A DNA stretch of 64,000 nucleotides from Bacillus sp. SM2101 (GCF_018588585.1 NZ_JAEUFG010000007.1:1-64000); one strand, 5' to 3'. Counted from the stretch's first letter, positions 9,112 through 18,407 are shown. Program-made: numbers and translations. Notes: generated by a model not told the origin, from the sequence alone.

Positions 9112-9636
9112 ATGAATAATTCGTTGGAAGTAATTGAACTTACATCTGTTGACGACAACATAATAGAACTTGCTAATTTGTTAAAGGAAGTTGTTAGTAA
9201 GGGTGCTTCTGTAGGGTTTTTAGCACCTTTAAACACAGATACAGCGATAGAGTATTGGAGCAAAGTGCTTAAGCCTGGAGTGATTTTGTATGTTGCAAAG
9301 ATTAATAATGAAATTAGAGGAGCTGTTCAGTTGCATTTAGCTATGCAACAAAATGGAACACACAGAACTGAGGTTTCAAAGTTAATGGTTGACCCAAGTA
9401 GTCGTAGGTGTGGTATTGCCTCAACACTAATGAAAACTATCGAGTCTAGAACAACGAATGAAGGTAGAAGTTTAATAATCTTAGATACTAGATTAGGTGA
9501 TCAATCAAATATTTTATACAAATCTTTGGGTTATGTAGAATCTGGGACGATACCATCCTATGCACAGTCATCAGATGGCAAACTACATGGAACGGTTTTT
9601 TATTATAAATTATTGGGACAAAAGCAAACAACGTAG
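9112..9636 (+). CDS. GNAT-family N-acetyltransferase
   Basis: About 174 residues. The acetyl-CoA-binding motif A is EVSKLMVDPSSRRCGIASTLM (residues about 92-112), with R-R-x-G-I-A in place of the usual R/Q-x-x-G-x-G/A loop. Motif B (LILDTRLGD, then LYKSLGYVESG) follows, and the last strand is GTVFYYKLL. AAGGAGAATATTACT places the start at 9112; the longer frame from 9076 lacks a ribosome site. The family moves acetyl groups from acetyl-CoA to amines. The similarity to aminoglycoside or small-molecule acetyltransferases is only at fold level and the substrate is unknown. Ends 55 bases before the next lipoprotein gene, with which it may be co-transcribed. Confidence 0.85.
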   Translation: MNNSLEVIELTSVDDNIIELANLLKEVVSKGASVGFLAPLNTDTAIEYWSKVLKPGVILYVAKINNEIRGAVQLHLAMQQNGTHRTEVSKLMVDPSSRRCGIASTLMKTIESRTTNEGRSLIILDTRLGDQSNILYKSLGYVESGTIPSYAQSSDGKLHGTVFYYKLLGQKQTT

Positions 9637-9691
9637 GAAACACTTAAGCAAATTTACGGTCATAAGATTAGACATCAAAGGAGAGGCATTC

Positions 9692-10324
9692 ATGAAATCT
9701 GTAAAAATATTATTGTTTTTTTTAACATTAGGGTTAGGTACCTTAACTGCTTGTAGCTCTGTAGAAATGACGAAGGAAAAAACAAGTAAGAATGATCTAC
9801 AAACAGAAAATATGGAAATTGACACACATATAGATAAAGGCGAACTAGCACATGAAGAAAATGCTATGCAAGAAGAAAGTAAAGATCAAAATGAACAATC
9901 AAATGAAGATAATGTGTCAGCTGAAGAAACTATGGAAAATGAAGATCAAGCAAACGGGAATAAATCATTATCAGTTCAGATAATTAAAGAAAAATTAAAA
10001 CTAGGCCAATCGAATGATGAAGTTGAACATCTTTTAGGAAGTGACTATCAGAAAGGGATAGGAGCCAAGAATAGTGAACAATTGTGGAGGTATGATATAG
10101 GTAAAGACGAAAATCATCAACCACTTAACGATGAATTATTTGATGCTATAGACGTGGAAGGTTTAAATAGTAGAGTTATTGAGGCTCAAATATTTATTAC
10201 TTGGTATGAAGATGGTACAGTAGAAAAATATTCTATTTATTATATTAATAACGAAACTGGAAATGTGGACAATTACCGAGTATATTACGATGAAAAAGGA
10301 GATATACAAAGAATCATAAAATAA
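9692..10324 (+). CDS. Lipoprotein with a C-terminal BamE/SmpA-like domain
   Basis: About 210 residues. The start at 9692 has AAAGGAGAGG upstream. A signal peptide with lipobox LTAC gives a lipidated Cys at about residue 20. A long acidic, low-complexity linker (residues 25-90, rich in E, N, Q and D) follows. The folded part starts at LKLGQSNDEVEHLLG, which resembles the helix-turn of small BamE/SmpA-type domains, and goes on through QLWRYDIGKDE and ITWYEDGTVEKYSIYY. Placed outside the membrane. Possibly co-transcribed with the preceding acetyltransferase; a bidirectional terminator ends the unit at 10446. Function unknown. Confidence 0.75.
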   Translation: MKSVKILLFFLTLGLGTLTACSSVEMTKEKTSKNDLQTENMEIDTHIDKGELAHEENAMQEESKDQNEQSNEDNVSAEETMENEDQANGNKSLSVQIIKEKLKLGQSNDEVEHLLGSDYQKGIGAKNSEQLWRYDIGKDENHQPLNDELFDAIDVEGLNSRVIEAQIFITWYEDGTVEKYSIYYINNETGNVDNYRVYYDEKGDIQRIIK

Positions 10325-10445
10325 TAGCTAATTCTACTTAAAGCTAGGAGTAGCCATATATACCCATCCTAAAAAGTAGTTTTGTACGAGTTTACTGTTA
10401 ATGACAACAGGCTTTTAGATTAAATACGAGTATGTGAATGAATTG

Positions 10446-10482
10446 AAAAAGGATTGCCATTTCAGTCTAGGCAATCCTTTTT
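10446..10482. terminator. Bidirectional terminator
   Basis: AAAAAGGATTGCC and GGCAATCCTTTTT form a 13-bp perfect stem with A- and T-runs at the outer ends, between the convergent lipoprotein and DUF350 genes. Confidence 0.85.
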
Positions 10483-10484
10483 GT

Positions 10485-10871
10485 TTAGTATGTTAAGCAT
10501 CCCGCTATAATCAAACCAACTGCTATTGATAAAAGTAATAGGAAAAGACCTACCGCTTGATTGTCTTCATCAATTGCTTTAGTAATTTTAAATTGCGGAG
10601 TAAGTAATTCTGCTAAGAAAAAGACTACAATTTGTGCGACGATTCCTATGGAGCCCCAAATCATTAAATCAATAAGGTTAAGTGAATTAGCAGATGTAGA
10701 ATATAGAACTATCCCTAAACCTACTAATCTACCACCAAGAACATAAGCAGCTGCTTTATTCCCAGCTGCAATTAATCGAAACTCTTTGTTTTTTGTTGTC
10801 AGCTCCATTAAAAATAATCCTATAATAAGCATAATAATATTAGTTCCTAAATATAGTAAGAAATTTACCAT
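10485..10871 (-). CDS. DUF350 family membrane protein
   Basis: 128 residues with four membrane segments, at about 5-23, 44-62, 72-91 and 106-126. The motifs NKAAAYVLGGRLVGLGIVLYS and GSIGIVAQIVVFFLAE are typical of DUF350 (YjfL-like) proteins, whose usual length is about 130. In several bacteria DUF350 genes sit with a small Gly-rich lipoprotein and a glutathionylspermidine-synthase-like ATP-grasp gene. Here a Gly-tailed lipoprotein lies next upstream on the same strand, about 220 bases away, but no ATP-grasp gene is present. Function unknown. Confidence 0.8.
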   Translation of the reverse strand: MVNFLLYLGTNIIMLIIGLFLMELTTKNKEFRLIAAGNKAAAYVLGGRLVGLGIVLYSTSANSLNLIDLMIWGSIGIVAQIVVFFLAELLTPQFKITKAIDEDNQAVGLFLLLLSIAVGLIIAGCLTY

Positions 10872-11093
10872 TTGTTATTTCTCCTTAAATGTATTTCTCA
10901 TTCCGTACCAATTGGTAAGAAATAAGATTCATTTTCCAATGTCTAATCCTTAGAGAACACCATCTTAGATTCTTATAAAATGTTAATATCTGCGTTGTAA
11001 ACCTTTTCATAATGTATGTGTCACAGGTTTAGTACAAATGGATTAAAAACCCTCACTTGTTGTCCTCTTACTGTTCGGAAGATATTCTTTGAA

Positions 11094-11429
11094 TCAACCC
11101 CCAAATCCTCCTTTTGCTCCGGAACCAAAACCGGCCTTTGTAGTAGCATTTTTGTACGTTGAGGTAGATTTGTAAGAGTTATAAGCTGAGCTCTTAATCA
11201 ATTTACTTTTATTAATATAACGTTTGCCATATAAAAAATAGTGTCCATAATAATCGGAATCGTCGTCATCACATTCCCATACACCCAACTCATTGTCGAA
11301 TTCCCAATCTAAACAATCTTCATTATCTGGTACTTCGGGTAAGGTTGATTCCCCGCATCCAGTTAATGAAAGTGAAACAACAGCAGCGCTTACGCCTGAA
11401 ATCATTTTCTTTGTTTTGTTAACTTTCAT
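11094..11429 (-). CDS. Small lipoprotein with Gly-rich tail
   Basis: About 111 residues. AAAGGAGGATAATTG precedes the ATG. The N-terminal signal peptide ends in the lipobox LSLTGC, giving a lipidated Cys at about residue 25. The middle is strongly acidic (WECDDDDSDYYGHYF) and contains two more cysteines. The end is Ser/Thr/Tyr-rich and closes with GFGSGAKGGFGG. The acidic middle and Gly-Phe tail resemble the YgiB/YjfM (DUF1190) type of lipoprotein that accompanies DUF350 genes in other bacteria, which fits its neighbour at 10485. That link is an inference from context and tail composition. Confidence 0.65.
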   Translation of the reverse strand: MKVNKTKKMISGVSAAVVSLSLTGCGESTLPEVPDNEDCLDWEFDNELGVWECDDDDSDYYGHYFLYGKRYINKSKLIKSSAYNSYKSTSTYKNATTKAGFGSGAKGGFGG

Positions 11430-11680
11430 CAATTATCCTCCTTTTCACTTAATATATACTCATACTACCAAATATTATAATCTAATATACAAAAAAAGGG
11501 ATTACCATCAAATTTTTATGGATTAGAACCATTGAAGTATATTCTAATATGTTTAATTTTAAACGAAGAATTGGCAATAAATTCAACCTTATATTTTGCA
11601 ACTTTTTTTAAAGAGATTCGTCTTGTATATGAGAAAAAAAGTTGGACAATATTTATAATTTAAGAATCGAGGAAGTGTTA

Positions 11681-12265
11681 ATGAAAAAATTAGTATTTGC
11701 TATAGTTTTAATAACGATCACAGTTATCTTTGCATTCATTTTAACTTATACAAATGTAAAAAATACACAACTTCATTATTACGACGGTGTCTTACTAAAT
11801 GTTGGAGTAATCGGGACACTACCAGACGTTCAATCCCACAATGTATTATTACATCAAGCTACCTTAGAACAAATTGCTGACGATAATATACAATATGATG
11901 CTTTCGTATTAACAGAAGATGTTTTTCAAGAAGCATCGTTACGTACAAATAAAGAAGTCTTCGCTAGCAACTTTCATACGCCAGTTTTCTTTGTAGGATT
12001 ATACAAACCTCTCTGGGTGTTTTTAGAGGATGATTATAGAGGTACTTATGATGATGCATTCTCTCGTGATTATATGGGGCATACACAAGGATATTTAATG
12101 ACAGATGCAGAAAATCATCGAACATGGATATTAGGTAAAGGTCTATTAAAGGACAAAATAAATAATAAAGAAATCAATAATATATACTATAATTTATTTA
12201 AAGTTACCGAAAACATTAAAAATGGCAATGTTGAAAATGCCCTAGACTCTATGTCAAGTGAATAA
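11681..12265 (+). CDS. Single-TM anchored protein, unknown function
   Basis: About 194 residues. GAGGAAGTGTTA places the start at 11681. Residues 4-24 form one hydrophobic segment (LVFAIVLITITVIFAFIL) with no lipobox, so the protein is probably an N-terminally anchored extracytoplasmic protein. The rest is soluble: NVGVIGTLPDVQSHNVLL, then VFFVGLYKPLWVFL, HTQGYLMT and a C-terminal helix KVTENIKNGNVENAL. The central part resembles small Bacillus proteins of unknown function; I cannot name the family. Convergent with nothing nearby. A long hairpin 140 bases downstream could end its transcript. Confidence 0.6.
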   Translation: MKKLVFAIVLITITVIFAFILTYTNVKNTQLHYYDGVLLNVGVIGTLPDVQSHNVLLHQATLEQIADDNIQYDAFVLTEDVFQEASLRTNKEVFASNFHTPVFFVGLYKPLWVFLEDDYRGTYDDAFSRDYMGHTQGYLMTDAENHRTWILGKGLLKDKINNKEINNIYYNLFKVTENIKNGNVENALDSMSSE

Positions 12266-12402
12266 CCTTTCCACAAACCATATAATTGTAAGACAATTAG
12301 GTGAGAAAAGCTAAATCTTTTGGTTGATTTTTGTTATAGCAATTTATCCTGTAGATTAGAACAAACGTTTCAAGTGAACTATTTGGATTAATCAATGATA
12401 AT

Positions 12403-12475
12403 AAAAAAAGAATAACACATGCTGGATGATCACCTTATTTTTATATTCATTTAACAGCATGCTTATTCTTTTTTT
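12403..12475. repeat. Long inverted repeat with A- and T-runs at its ends
   Basis: AAAAAAAGAATAACACATGCTG pairs with CAGCATGCTTATTCTTTTTTT (one bulge) across a 30-nt AT-rich loop. It would act as a terminator on both strands. The long arms also fit a small non-autonomous repeat element. Copies elsewhere in the genome would decide. Confidence 0.6.
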
Positions 12476-12585
12476 AGTAAGAACTCCTTATGTAGTAATT
12501 AGTCATTTACACTGAAGAAGCTAGCTTAACAAATTTATTAAACAATGGAATTTAGCTAATGAACGTCATACTTATAGTGGTAGCC

Positions 12586-12765
12586 ACCGGTTAAAGAAAA
12601 CCATTCTTTAAAAATACGATCATTTGATAATCCTTTTTCTAAACCGTCTAAAAGATTAGGATATTATCTAGGTTATAGCGTTGTAATTATTTTAGCAGAA
12701 CAACTAGGATAAAACTTGTTGGAAATCAGTAATTTAAATTATTTTATGGCTACATTATGATTCAC
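12586..12765 (+). pseudogene. C-terminal remnant, possibly of a DUF2268-type protease
   Basis: One frame reads VKENHSLKIRSFDNPFSKP, then KRLGYYLGYSVVIILAEQL before a TAA, then LLEISNLN. The G-YY-GY-VV block resembles the C-terminal helix of DUF2268-like putative Zn-proteases (GYxxGYxIV). No start, ribosome site or HExxH motif is present. Low confidence in identity, moderate that it is a decayed gene. Confidence 0.3.
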
Positions 12766-12799
12766 ACTTATTCATTTTTAACAAAAATAACTATTAGAT

Positions 12800-13432
12800 T
12801 TAGCTATTTATTGAATTCATTAACTGGAAGAAATATTCAGATTTATGAAACTTATTTAGGTTATACCATGAATGTAATGTGTCTGGCGTGAATACATCTA
12901 ATGTTTTCAGTACTTCCATAGCAAATTCCAGAGGAGCTATACCTGATGCTGTTACCAGATTTCCATCACATACTACAGTTCCCAATTTATAAAACTGTTC
13001 TCCTTTATAATTCGGACAGCTCATTTTCATATAATCTAAGTTATTGCTAGTATGTTTTCTAGAGTTTAGGTAGCCAGCATTCGCTAACCCTTCAGTTGCA
13101 CCACAAATTGCAGCAACAATTGTACCAAAGTTTAAAGCATCTCCAATTTTCGCTAAGATAGGTTGATGAATATTTTCTCCCCATGTATTTCCTCCAGGTA
13201 ATATTAAAAGGTCTTTACTCCTTAAATCACACTCATCAAGTGAAATATCTGGTTGTATGTTCAGTCCACCCATCGTAGTAACCGTTTCTTTATTAGTTCC
13301 AACTGTCATTATTTTCAAGGGAGCTAAACCTTTTTTGAAATATCTTCCAGAGTTTAATTCAGCAATTAAATATCCATATTCCCAATCTGACATCGTATTA
13401 AATACGTAAAGAAGAACTCTGTTTGTTTGCAT
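12800..13432 (-). CDS. DJ-1/PfpI family protein
   Basis: 210 residues of the class I glutamine amidotransferase-like DJ-1/PfpI superfamily. The nucleophile elbow is VAAICGATEGLANAG with Cys at about residue 109, and LLILPGGNTWGE holds the conserved acidic/Gly loop before it. NLVTASGIAPLEFAMEVL is the usual final helix. The closest remembered relative is B. subtilis YoaZ, linked to oxidative stress; members of the family include proteases, isocyanide hydratases and glyoxalase- or deglycase-like enzymes. It lies directly downstream of a WYL-type regulator on the same strand, but a strong hairpin stands between, so it may have its own promoter. Substrate unknown. Confidence 0.82.
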   Translation of the reverse strand: MQTNRVLLYVFNTMSDWEYGYLIAELNSGRYFKKGLAPLKIMTVGTNKETVTTMGGLNIQPDISLDECDLRSKDLLILPGGNTWGENIHQPILAKIGDALNFGTIVAAICGATEGLANAGYLNSRKHTSNNLDYMKMSCPNYKGEQFYKLGTVVCDGNLVTASGIAPLEFAMEVLKTLDVFTPDTLHSWYNLNKFHKSEYFFQLMNSINS

Positions 13433-13472
13433 CTAATAACACTCCAATCTAATATATTATAGAAATTATAAA

Positions 13473-13507
13473 ATAACTTCCCTGACAGATAGCGTCAGGG
13501 AAGTTAT
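13473..13507 (-). terminator. Terminator of the WYL regulator gene
   Basis: ATAACTTCCCTGAC and GTCAGGGAAGTTAT form a perfect 14-bp stem around a 7-nt loop, starting at the stop codon of the gene at 13507. Minus-strand sequence after it is TTTATAATTTC. Confidence 0.75.
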
Positions 13508-14469
13508 TAAATTTCATAAAATTGTATTAAATCCGAAAGAATTTCGATCAACCTTTCTTTTATACTTATTGGCTCTTGAACTTGAATCGATTTACCATAA
13601 GGTAAAATGATATGAGGTACATATGTATTTAGTATTTCTTTCTCAAGTAGGAATATCGCTTGATTAGAAGTCCGTTCATGTAAATAATGTTCTAAAAACC
13701 AATGTTGGCATATATCATTCAATGTGTTTTTATTTCCGTTAATAACTAGAGAAATAATCTCTTCCTTATCATCTATAGTCGGAAGAATATTTTTTAAAAA
13801 AAATTCACGTGCTGAAAACTCTTTTGGTTTGTTAAACTGATATTCGGTTTGCTTGATGGTATCAATACGCTCAACTTTAAAACTGCGAATATTATTCCTA
13901 AGATGACAAAATCCAATTACATACCAGTTAGTTTTCCAATAAATAATTGTGTAAGGATCAATCAACCTAAACTTCGTTTGCTTTTCGCCACTTTTATGGT
14001 ATTGAATATTAACAGTGTAATTGCCGGCAATTGCCTGCTCAAGTTCTTTCAGTAGAGGTACCGCAGAGAAGGAATTTTTTTTACTTATAACTTCAAGACT
14101 AGCTTTACGTTGGTTTATTTTTCTTTCTTGCTCTTGATTAGAATATTTACTTAGTTTTGAAACTGCCCTAGATAGTGCTTCTCCTCCGTAGTATCCCGCT
14201 TCTTTTGCAAAAACAGCAGCATGATATAAGGATGTTTGTTCCTCATTATCAAAAAAAAGAGGAGCTTTGATAAATTTAGTCAGTAACGTATATCCACCGT
14301 TATGACCTGAGTCAGAAATTATAGGTACACCACTTATAGAGAGTGTGTCAATATATCGATACACAGTCCTTATATTAATCTCTAATTTTTCTGAGATTTC
14401 CTTTGCAGTTATTTTTTTACCAGTGCTTAGCATCCATAATATTGCTAGTAAATTGTCAATTTTAGGCAT
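13507..14469 (-). CDS. YafY-type HTH/WYL transcriptional regulator
   Basis: 320 residues. The N-terminal HTH_11 winged helix (residues 1-60) includes KKITAKEISEKLEINIRTVYRYIDTL. The WYL domain (about 140-225) shows DPYTIIYWKTNWYVIGFCHLR and FKVERID. A C-terminal extension (WCX-like) follows. Such proteins are one-component transcription factors that bind DNA through the N-terminus and sense a ligand, often nucleic acid or a small molecule, through WYL. The downstream DJ-1 gene is the most likely target by position. A second regulator of the same type is at 44542. Confidence 0.85.
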   Translation of the reverse strand: MPKIDNLLAILWMLSTGKKITAKEISEKLEINIRTVYRYIDTLSISGVPIISDSGHNGGYTLLTKFIKAPLFFDNEEQTSLYHAAVFAKEAGYYGGEALSRAVSKLSKYSNQEQERKINQRKASLEVISKKNSFSAVPLLKELEQAIAGNYTVNIQYHKSGEKQTKFRLIDPYTIIYWKTNWYVIGFCHLRNNIRSFKVERIDTIKQTEYQFNKPKEFSAREFFLKNILPTIDDKEEIISLVINGNKNTLNDICQHWFLEHYLHERTSNQAIFLLEKEILNTYVPHIILPYGKSIQVQEPISIKERLIEILSDLIQFYEI

Positions 14470-14911
14470 CTGAAGCCACCTCTAAAATGTATATAATTTT
14501 TATCGTAGTTTAGTAGAATTTTACCAAATTCTAAATTGTTATTCTACTCATTCCTCAAGAATATGTAGTATGTTCAATTGTTATCAAGCTTCTTTTAATT
14601 AATAAACTTACTTAACAAATGATTATTTTTTTCAACATCTTTAGGAAACTATGATGCTACCTACAGTTATTTAAAACAGCTAATTTGTCGTTCAATTTGG
14701 TTACATAGTGTATAAGAAAAATACATATGTCAAACAATATGGGATATACGTTTTATACCATGATATTAAACAGTCACCTCATACAAAAGCAAGCTATTAT
14801 TAGTCAACTTAGTTTTTTTAGACGAGACACCTTAACGATAACAAAGAATATGAAACAATCACTTTTTTTCAATGGACCATATTATAAGAAAATCAATGTT
14901 AACCAATATGT

Positions 14912-14954
14912 ACCCCCTCCTACGTCATTTTCAAAAGCATAGTTAGGAGGGGGT
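14912..14954. repeat. Perfect 11-bp inverted repeat
   Basis: ACCCCCTCCTA and TAGGAGGGGGT pair across a 21-nt loop, with no T-run on either side, so terminator function is doubtful. A 71-codon frame (14727..14942) without ribosome site ends inside the loop and is not considered a gene. The rest of 14470..15180 shows nothing else. Confidence 0.45.
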
Positions 14955-15186
14955 GGAGTGATGATTAATGGTTACATGATATGTTATGCATTTTAAAGTG
15001 TGGTGCTTGTATTTATGTGCTAAGTCAACTTAATCATTCTTTAATAAATGATCAATTTAACTAAAGAGCATTTGTCGAGACTTGCTAGAATAAAAGCTTT
15101 ACTCCATCAGTTTTAACAACGAATTAACTTAACATGCGATTGGACATAATTATTGACTACTCTGAACAGCAAAAACGTATGTGTAA

Positions 15187-15300
15187 GAGAGAAGGGGGTT
15201 GCTGTAAACGTAGCAGGCGGGAAATTCCTTTCAGGTATTGTAGCTATTACTGAATGGGATTTTGCATTAATAACAAATGTAGCCAAAATAAAAGCACCTC
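15187..15300 (-). pseudogene. 5' relic of a second beta-propeller gene
   Basis: On the minus strand, AGAGGTG is followed at eight bases by TTG-GCT-ACA and the frame LATFVINAKSHSVIATIPE. This matches the first residues of the intact propeller gene at 4582 (LATVVIDVNTHSAITT), including ribosome site, TTG start and the THS/SHS-VIATI strand. After about 25 codons similarity is lost. It is the start of a paralogous gene whose body has been deleted. Confidence 0.6.
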
Positions 15301-15456
15301 TTCATTTAGTCGTTGTTAAAATGATATGAAATATTTTCTACAGTGCTACTATATTGGGTATTTGTTATTCGAAAAATATGTGACAGTCATTTAAAAATAT
15401 TAAATCTACTTCATCAAGCAGCATGAACTTACTATATAATGATGAGGAGAATCTAC

Positions 15457-15651
15457 ATTACGAAAGAACCACACCGCCCATTTATGTAAGAAGTCAAGCA
15501 ACAAATTGCACAATGGAAAGAGACAATTCATGCAAACTATAGTGTAAACTGCTACATAAATTTCTTATTACATGTAATAAGATTCGTCTTAGGAAATAGT
15601 AGATCAATAACTTACAATTTTGAGAAATGTGTTAAGAGAAGTAGTAGTTAG
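15457..15651 (+). pseudogene. Decayed ORF of unknown family
   Basis: A frame of 64 codons with a single internal TAA reads TKEPHRPFM, stop, EVKQQIAQWKETIHANYSV, then INFLLHVIRFVLGNS to a stop. The composition is protein-like and the stretch ends at a natural stop, but there is no start or ribosome site. Probably the tail of a lost gene; not recognised. Confidence 0.3.
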
Positions 15652-15716
15652 ATAATATACAAAGCACTCCATACCGATTCCATAAAATTTTCATAAGGTT
15701 AGAAAGGTGGGGGGAT

Positions 15717-16166
15717 ATGACTAATAAAATGTATTTTTCGGTATCAACTTATCTTAAAGAAGACTCATGGATAGGGGTACCGTTAAATTATGATTATTGG
15801 ATTCCGTTAATTAAGCACTTTTTAAAACACTCAAATACAATTGAAATCCATTGTTGGAATGAGGAACAAGTAATTTTCGACGAGTTATTGCTAATAAATG
15901 AGGATTATACTATGGATGTCATGCATGGTATGACCATTATTAAAACAGCCTTATCTCCGGAATTAATTAGCCTACTGACAACAAAATACCTGGATAAAAC
16001 AGGAAAGATAAAATGGTTTTCTTTATTCTTTTACAAAGATGGAAACATAACCTTTAACTCAGAACATTGGGGAACAGAATTTGTTGTCTCTGCTTTAAAC
16101 AAAGGTGAAGCTCAAACAATTCGTAGCATAATGCCAAAGGATACAAATTTCCATGAATATGAATAA
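15717..16166 (+). CDS. Hypothetical soluble protein
   Basis: 149 residues, no signal peptide or membrane segment. GAAAGGTGGGGGGAT directly precedes the ATG. The sequence is rich in aromatic residues (WIGVPLNYDYWIPLIKHFL, IEIHCWNEEQ, KWFSLFFYKDGN, FNSEHWGTEFV) and has alternating strand-like and helical stretches, suggesting a small alpha/beta fold. I do not recognise it. Some single-gene Bacillus proteins of this size act as immunity-like or phage-related proteins, but nothing here shows that. It is convergent with the fused permease genes. Confidence 0.55.
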   Translation: MTNKMYFSVSTYLKEDSWIGVPLNYDYWIPLIKHFLKHSNTIEIHCWNEEQVIFDELLLINEDYTMDVMHGMTIIKTALSPELISLLTTKYLDKTGKIKWFSLFFYKDGNITFNSEHWGTEFVVSALNKGEAQTIRSIMPKDTNFHEYE

Positions 16167-16255
16167 CCGTATAATGTTATCCCGAATGAATACCTACTAG
16201 ATTAAGTCATTCTACAAATATATATAGACACACGAGCAAATATAATAAAAGAAAG

Positions 16256-16297
16256 GCCTCTCTACACAAGTTTTTGGACTAACAAGGGTAGAGAGGC
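16256..16297 (-). terminator. Terminator of fused permease copy B
   Basis: GCCTCTCTAC and GTAGAGAGGC form a 10-bp stem with a 22-nt loop. On the minus strand it is followed by CTTTCTTTTATTATA. A homologous hairpin follows copy A at 18604. Confidence 0.75.
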
Positions 16298-16331
16298 TTA
16301 AAATACATTATTTTTTATGATGTTTACATAG

Positions 16332-18194
16332 TTAAGTTACTTTCTTTTTACGTAAGTACTTTTGTAATCCTCTTTCAATAACCATAAAATTAATGATAAG
16401 TAACGTAATGACTAAACACGTCCAAAATGGAACCCAAGGGTTAACCCTTATATCTACGGCACTATTTTCTAACAATGCCATCCATGATTGTGAATTGCTA
16501 ATCCACACCCATTGACCTGTAAAACCCATTTGTATTTTCTCTTGAGACATAAATACGCCAATGATCGCTAGTTGAGCAAGTAAAGTTGTCGTTTTAGCGA
16601 GATCAGACGTAAAATTAACGACAATTTTCGGGTACAAATGAGGTAAATAATAATAGCGATAATTTTTAAATGCCGTATTCCCAACGGCTACACCTGATTT
16701 GACGTACTCAGAACTAGAAAGCTTGTCTAGCTCATTAGACATTAGGTGAACAACAGCACCTAATTCAACAAGTGCAATGAGTAAAATCATCCAAAACGGT
16801 CTCCATTCACTAAGTACAAGCTGTGGAATTACCGAAATGATTAAAACAAAAATTATAGTTGGGACATAGCTCAATAAATCATTCCAAAATGTGATGATTC
16901 TTCTAAATATACTATTTGTATTTCTAACAGCAAAGCTAATGATGATGGCTAAAACGTATCTTAACAACACAATACCAACGATTAAAGTCAGTGTGTTCTT
17001 TGCTCCAACAATGAATAGTTCAATTAGATCTCTACCAAATTCGTCAGTTCCAAGTGGATACTCATCCATAGGAGCAACAGGTGGCATGAATAACTTATCA
17101 TTGATGTATAAATGCTTAACACGGGTCATGTCAAATATCGGTAGAATACTAGTTATAATGCTTATCAGAAGTAATAAACTTATCGATAATAATCCGATCG
17201 TCAATTGCCAATTTTCTTTTATTTTTGCTTTTAAAAAAGTTATGATTTTTCTAAAAAGATTATTTGAATTGTTAACAGTAGAAAAGCTAAGCTGATCTCC
17301 GACTTTAAATGTCGGGGTTAAGAAAGTTTGTAATATCTTCGTGATGAGTATTGTTAAGAAAATGATCAACATAAAGGTGATAAGAAAAGCAATTTGTGTT
17401 TGATATTCATAATAATTTGTCGCTACGATAAATCTGTACGCTGCTCCCTTATAATCTGTGAAAAGCTCGATTACAGGTAGGCTTGTTAAAATATAAATCA
17501 TCATTTTTGGAGCAGCGCTCAATATACTGTTCCATGAATTCCATAATCCGTGAACGAAAATCTTCCTAAACTTTGACATACCTTTTGCTGATAAATAGAC
17601 CATATACAGTTTACTTTCCTCAAGCGTAAGATTATTATACATCACTCTCACCATGTAGATTGCTGGATATATAGATAAAATAATGGTGGGGATGACTATA
17701 TTACTAGCTTGTTCATGACCATAAAGATCAATTCTTGGAAGTCCATATAAAGGAAACTTAATTAATACGAGTTGTAAACATAGAAGTAAAAAGAAATCCG
17801 GTATTGTAAACAATAAATCTAAAAATGATCTTATGTATTTAAAAAATCTCTTTTTTCTAAAATAGTATATAATTAAGCCAATTAATGATCCACCTACAAA
17901 TCCTATTAAGAATGCAGGAGCAATCAGTTTAATACTTCTTCCCATATATCTCTTTATTTCTTCACTTATTTCGACCCCAGTATAAGATAGTCCAAAATCT
18001 TTGTTTTCTTTAATACTCGTAATAAAATTAGTTATTTGATTTTTATATGCTTCAAATCCAGTATTGTAATGTAATTGAACCCCATTTCCATCATTCAAAT
18101 CCGCATTATACGATTCCCTCGGTATTAAAATGACAAGACTCATAATTAAGAATATTAAGACAATATAAAGTGTACTTTGCGCTAACTGTTTCAA
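16332..18194 (-). CDS. Fused OppB-OppC-like ABC permease, copy B
   Basis: 620 residues joining two peptide-transporter-type permease halves. The N-half (residues 1-300) has a first TM, a 60-residue outside loop, and an OppB-like core with GLWNSWNSILSAAPKMMI as its EAA loop. The C-half (from about 325) begins a new TM and carries the OppC hallmark LGTDEFGRDLIELFIVGAKN, then YYYLPHLYPKIVVNF as the second EAA loop. One polypeptide could thus supply both membrane subunits of an importer. No ATPase or substrate-binding protein gene is adjacent, so partners must be encoded elsewhere. The start is TTG behind GAGGGGG. It is a tandem duplicate of the gene at 18685, estimated by eye at about two-thirds identical. 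Substrate unknown. Confidence 0.82.
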   Translation of the reverse strand: MKQLAQSTLYIVLIFLIMSLVILIPRESYNADLNDGNGVQLHYNTGFEAYKNQITNFITSIKENKDFGLSYTGVEISEEIKRYMGRSIKLIAPAFLIGFVGGSLIGLIIYYFRKKRFFKYIRSFLDLLFTIPDFFLLLCLQLVLIKFPLYGLPRIDLYGHEQASNIVIPTIILSIYPAIYMVRVMYNNLTLEESKLYMVYLSAKGMSKFRKIFVHGLWNSWNSILSAAPKMMIYILTSLPVIELFTDYKGAAYRFIVATNYYEYQTQIAFLITFMLIIFLTILITKILQTFLTPTFKVGDQLSFSTVNNSNNLFRKIITFLKAKIKENWQLTIGLLSISLLLLISIITSILPIFDMTRVKHLYINDKLFMPPVAPMDEYPLGTDEFGRDLIELFIVGAKNTLTLIVGIVLLRYVLAIIISFAVRNTNSIFRRIITFWNDLLSYVPTIIFVLIISVIPQLVLSEWRPFWMILLIALVELGAVVHLMSNELDKLSSSEYVKSGVAVGNTAFKNYRYYYLPHLYPKIVVNFTSDLAKTTTLLAQLAIIGVFMSQEKIQMGFTGQWVWISNSQSWMALLENSAVDIRVNPWVPFWTCLVITLLIINFMVIERGLQKYLRKKKVT

Positions 18195-18244
18195 AATTTA
18201 CCCCCTCTGTAGAATTTGTTGAATATTGCAATATAATGTTTAGT

Positions 18245-18253
18245 ATTATATCA
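18245..18253 (-). promoter_or_regulatory. Extended -10 promoter of permease copy B
   Basis: TGATATAAT on the minus strand, about 50 bases before the TTG start. It is preserved in the duplicated copy at 20583 together with the flanking CATTTTTT, which supports function. No good -35 is seen. Confidence 0.55.
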
Positions 18254-18407
18254 AAAAAATGGATTTTTGAGAATAATTTAGAAAAAATTTGTAAATTTTT
18301 AAAGAAAATATAGAACAGAGTTATAGTAAACAGACTATAGAATTCCAGAAATTAGTTTCGATCAGTAGTGGGGGTTCTTAAATTTTAATATTTTTATAGT
18401 TCATTAC

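Noticed and set aside
14727-14942. 71-codon frame ending inside an inverted repeat
   Set aside because: No ribosome site, no family similarity; kept only as context for the repeat.
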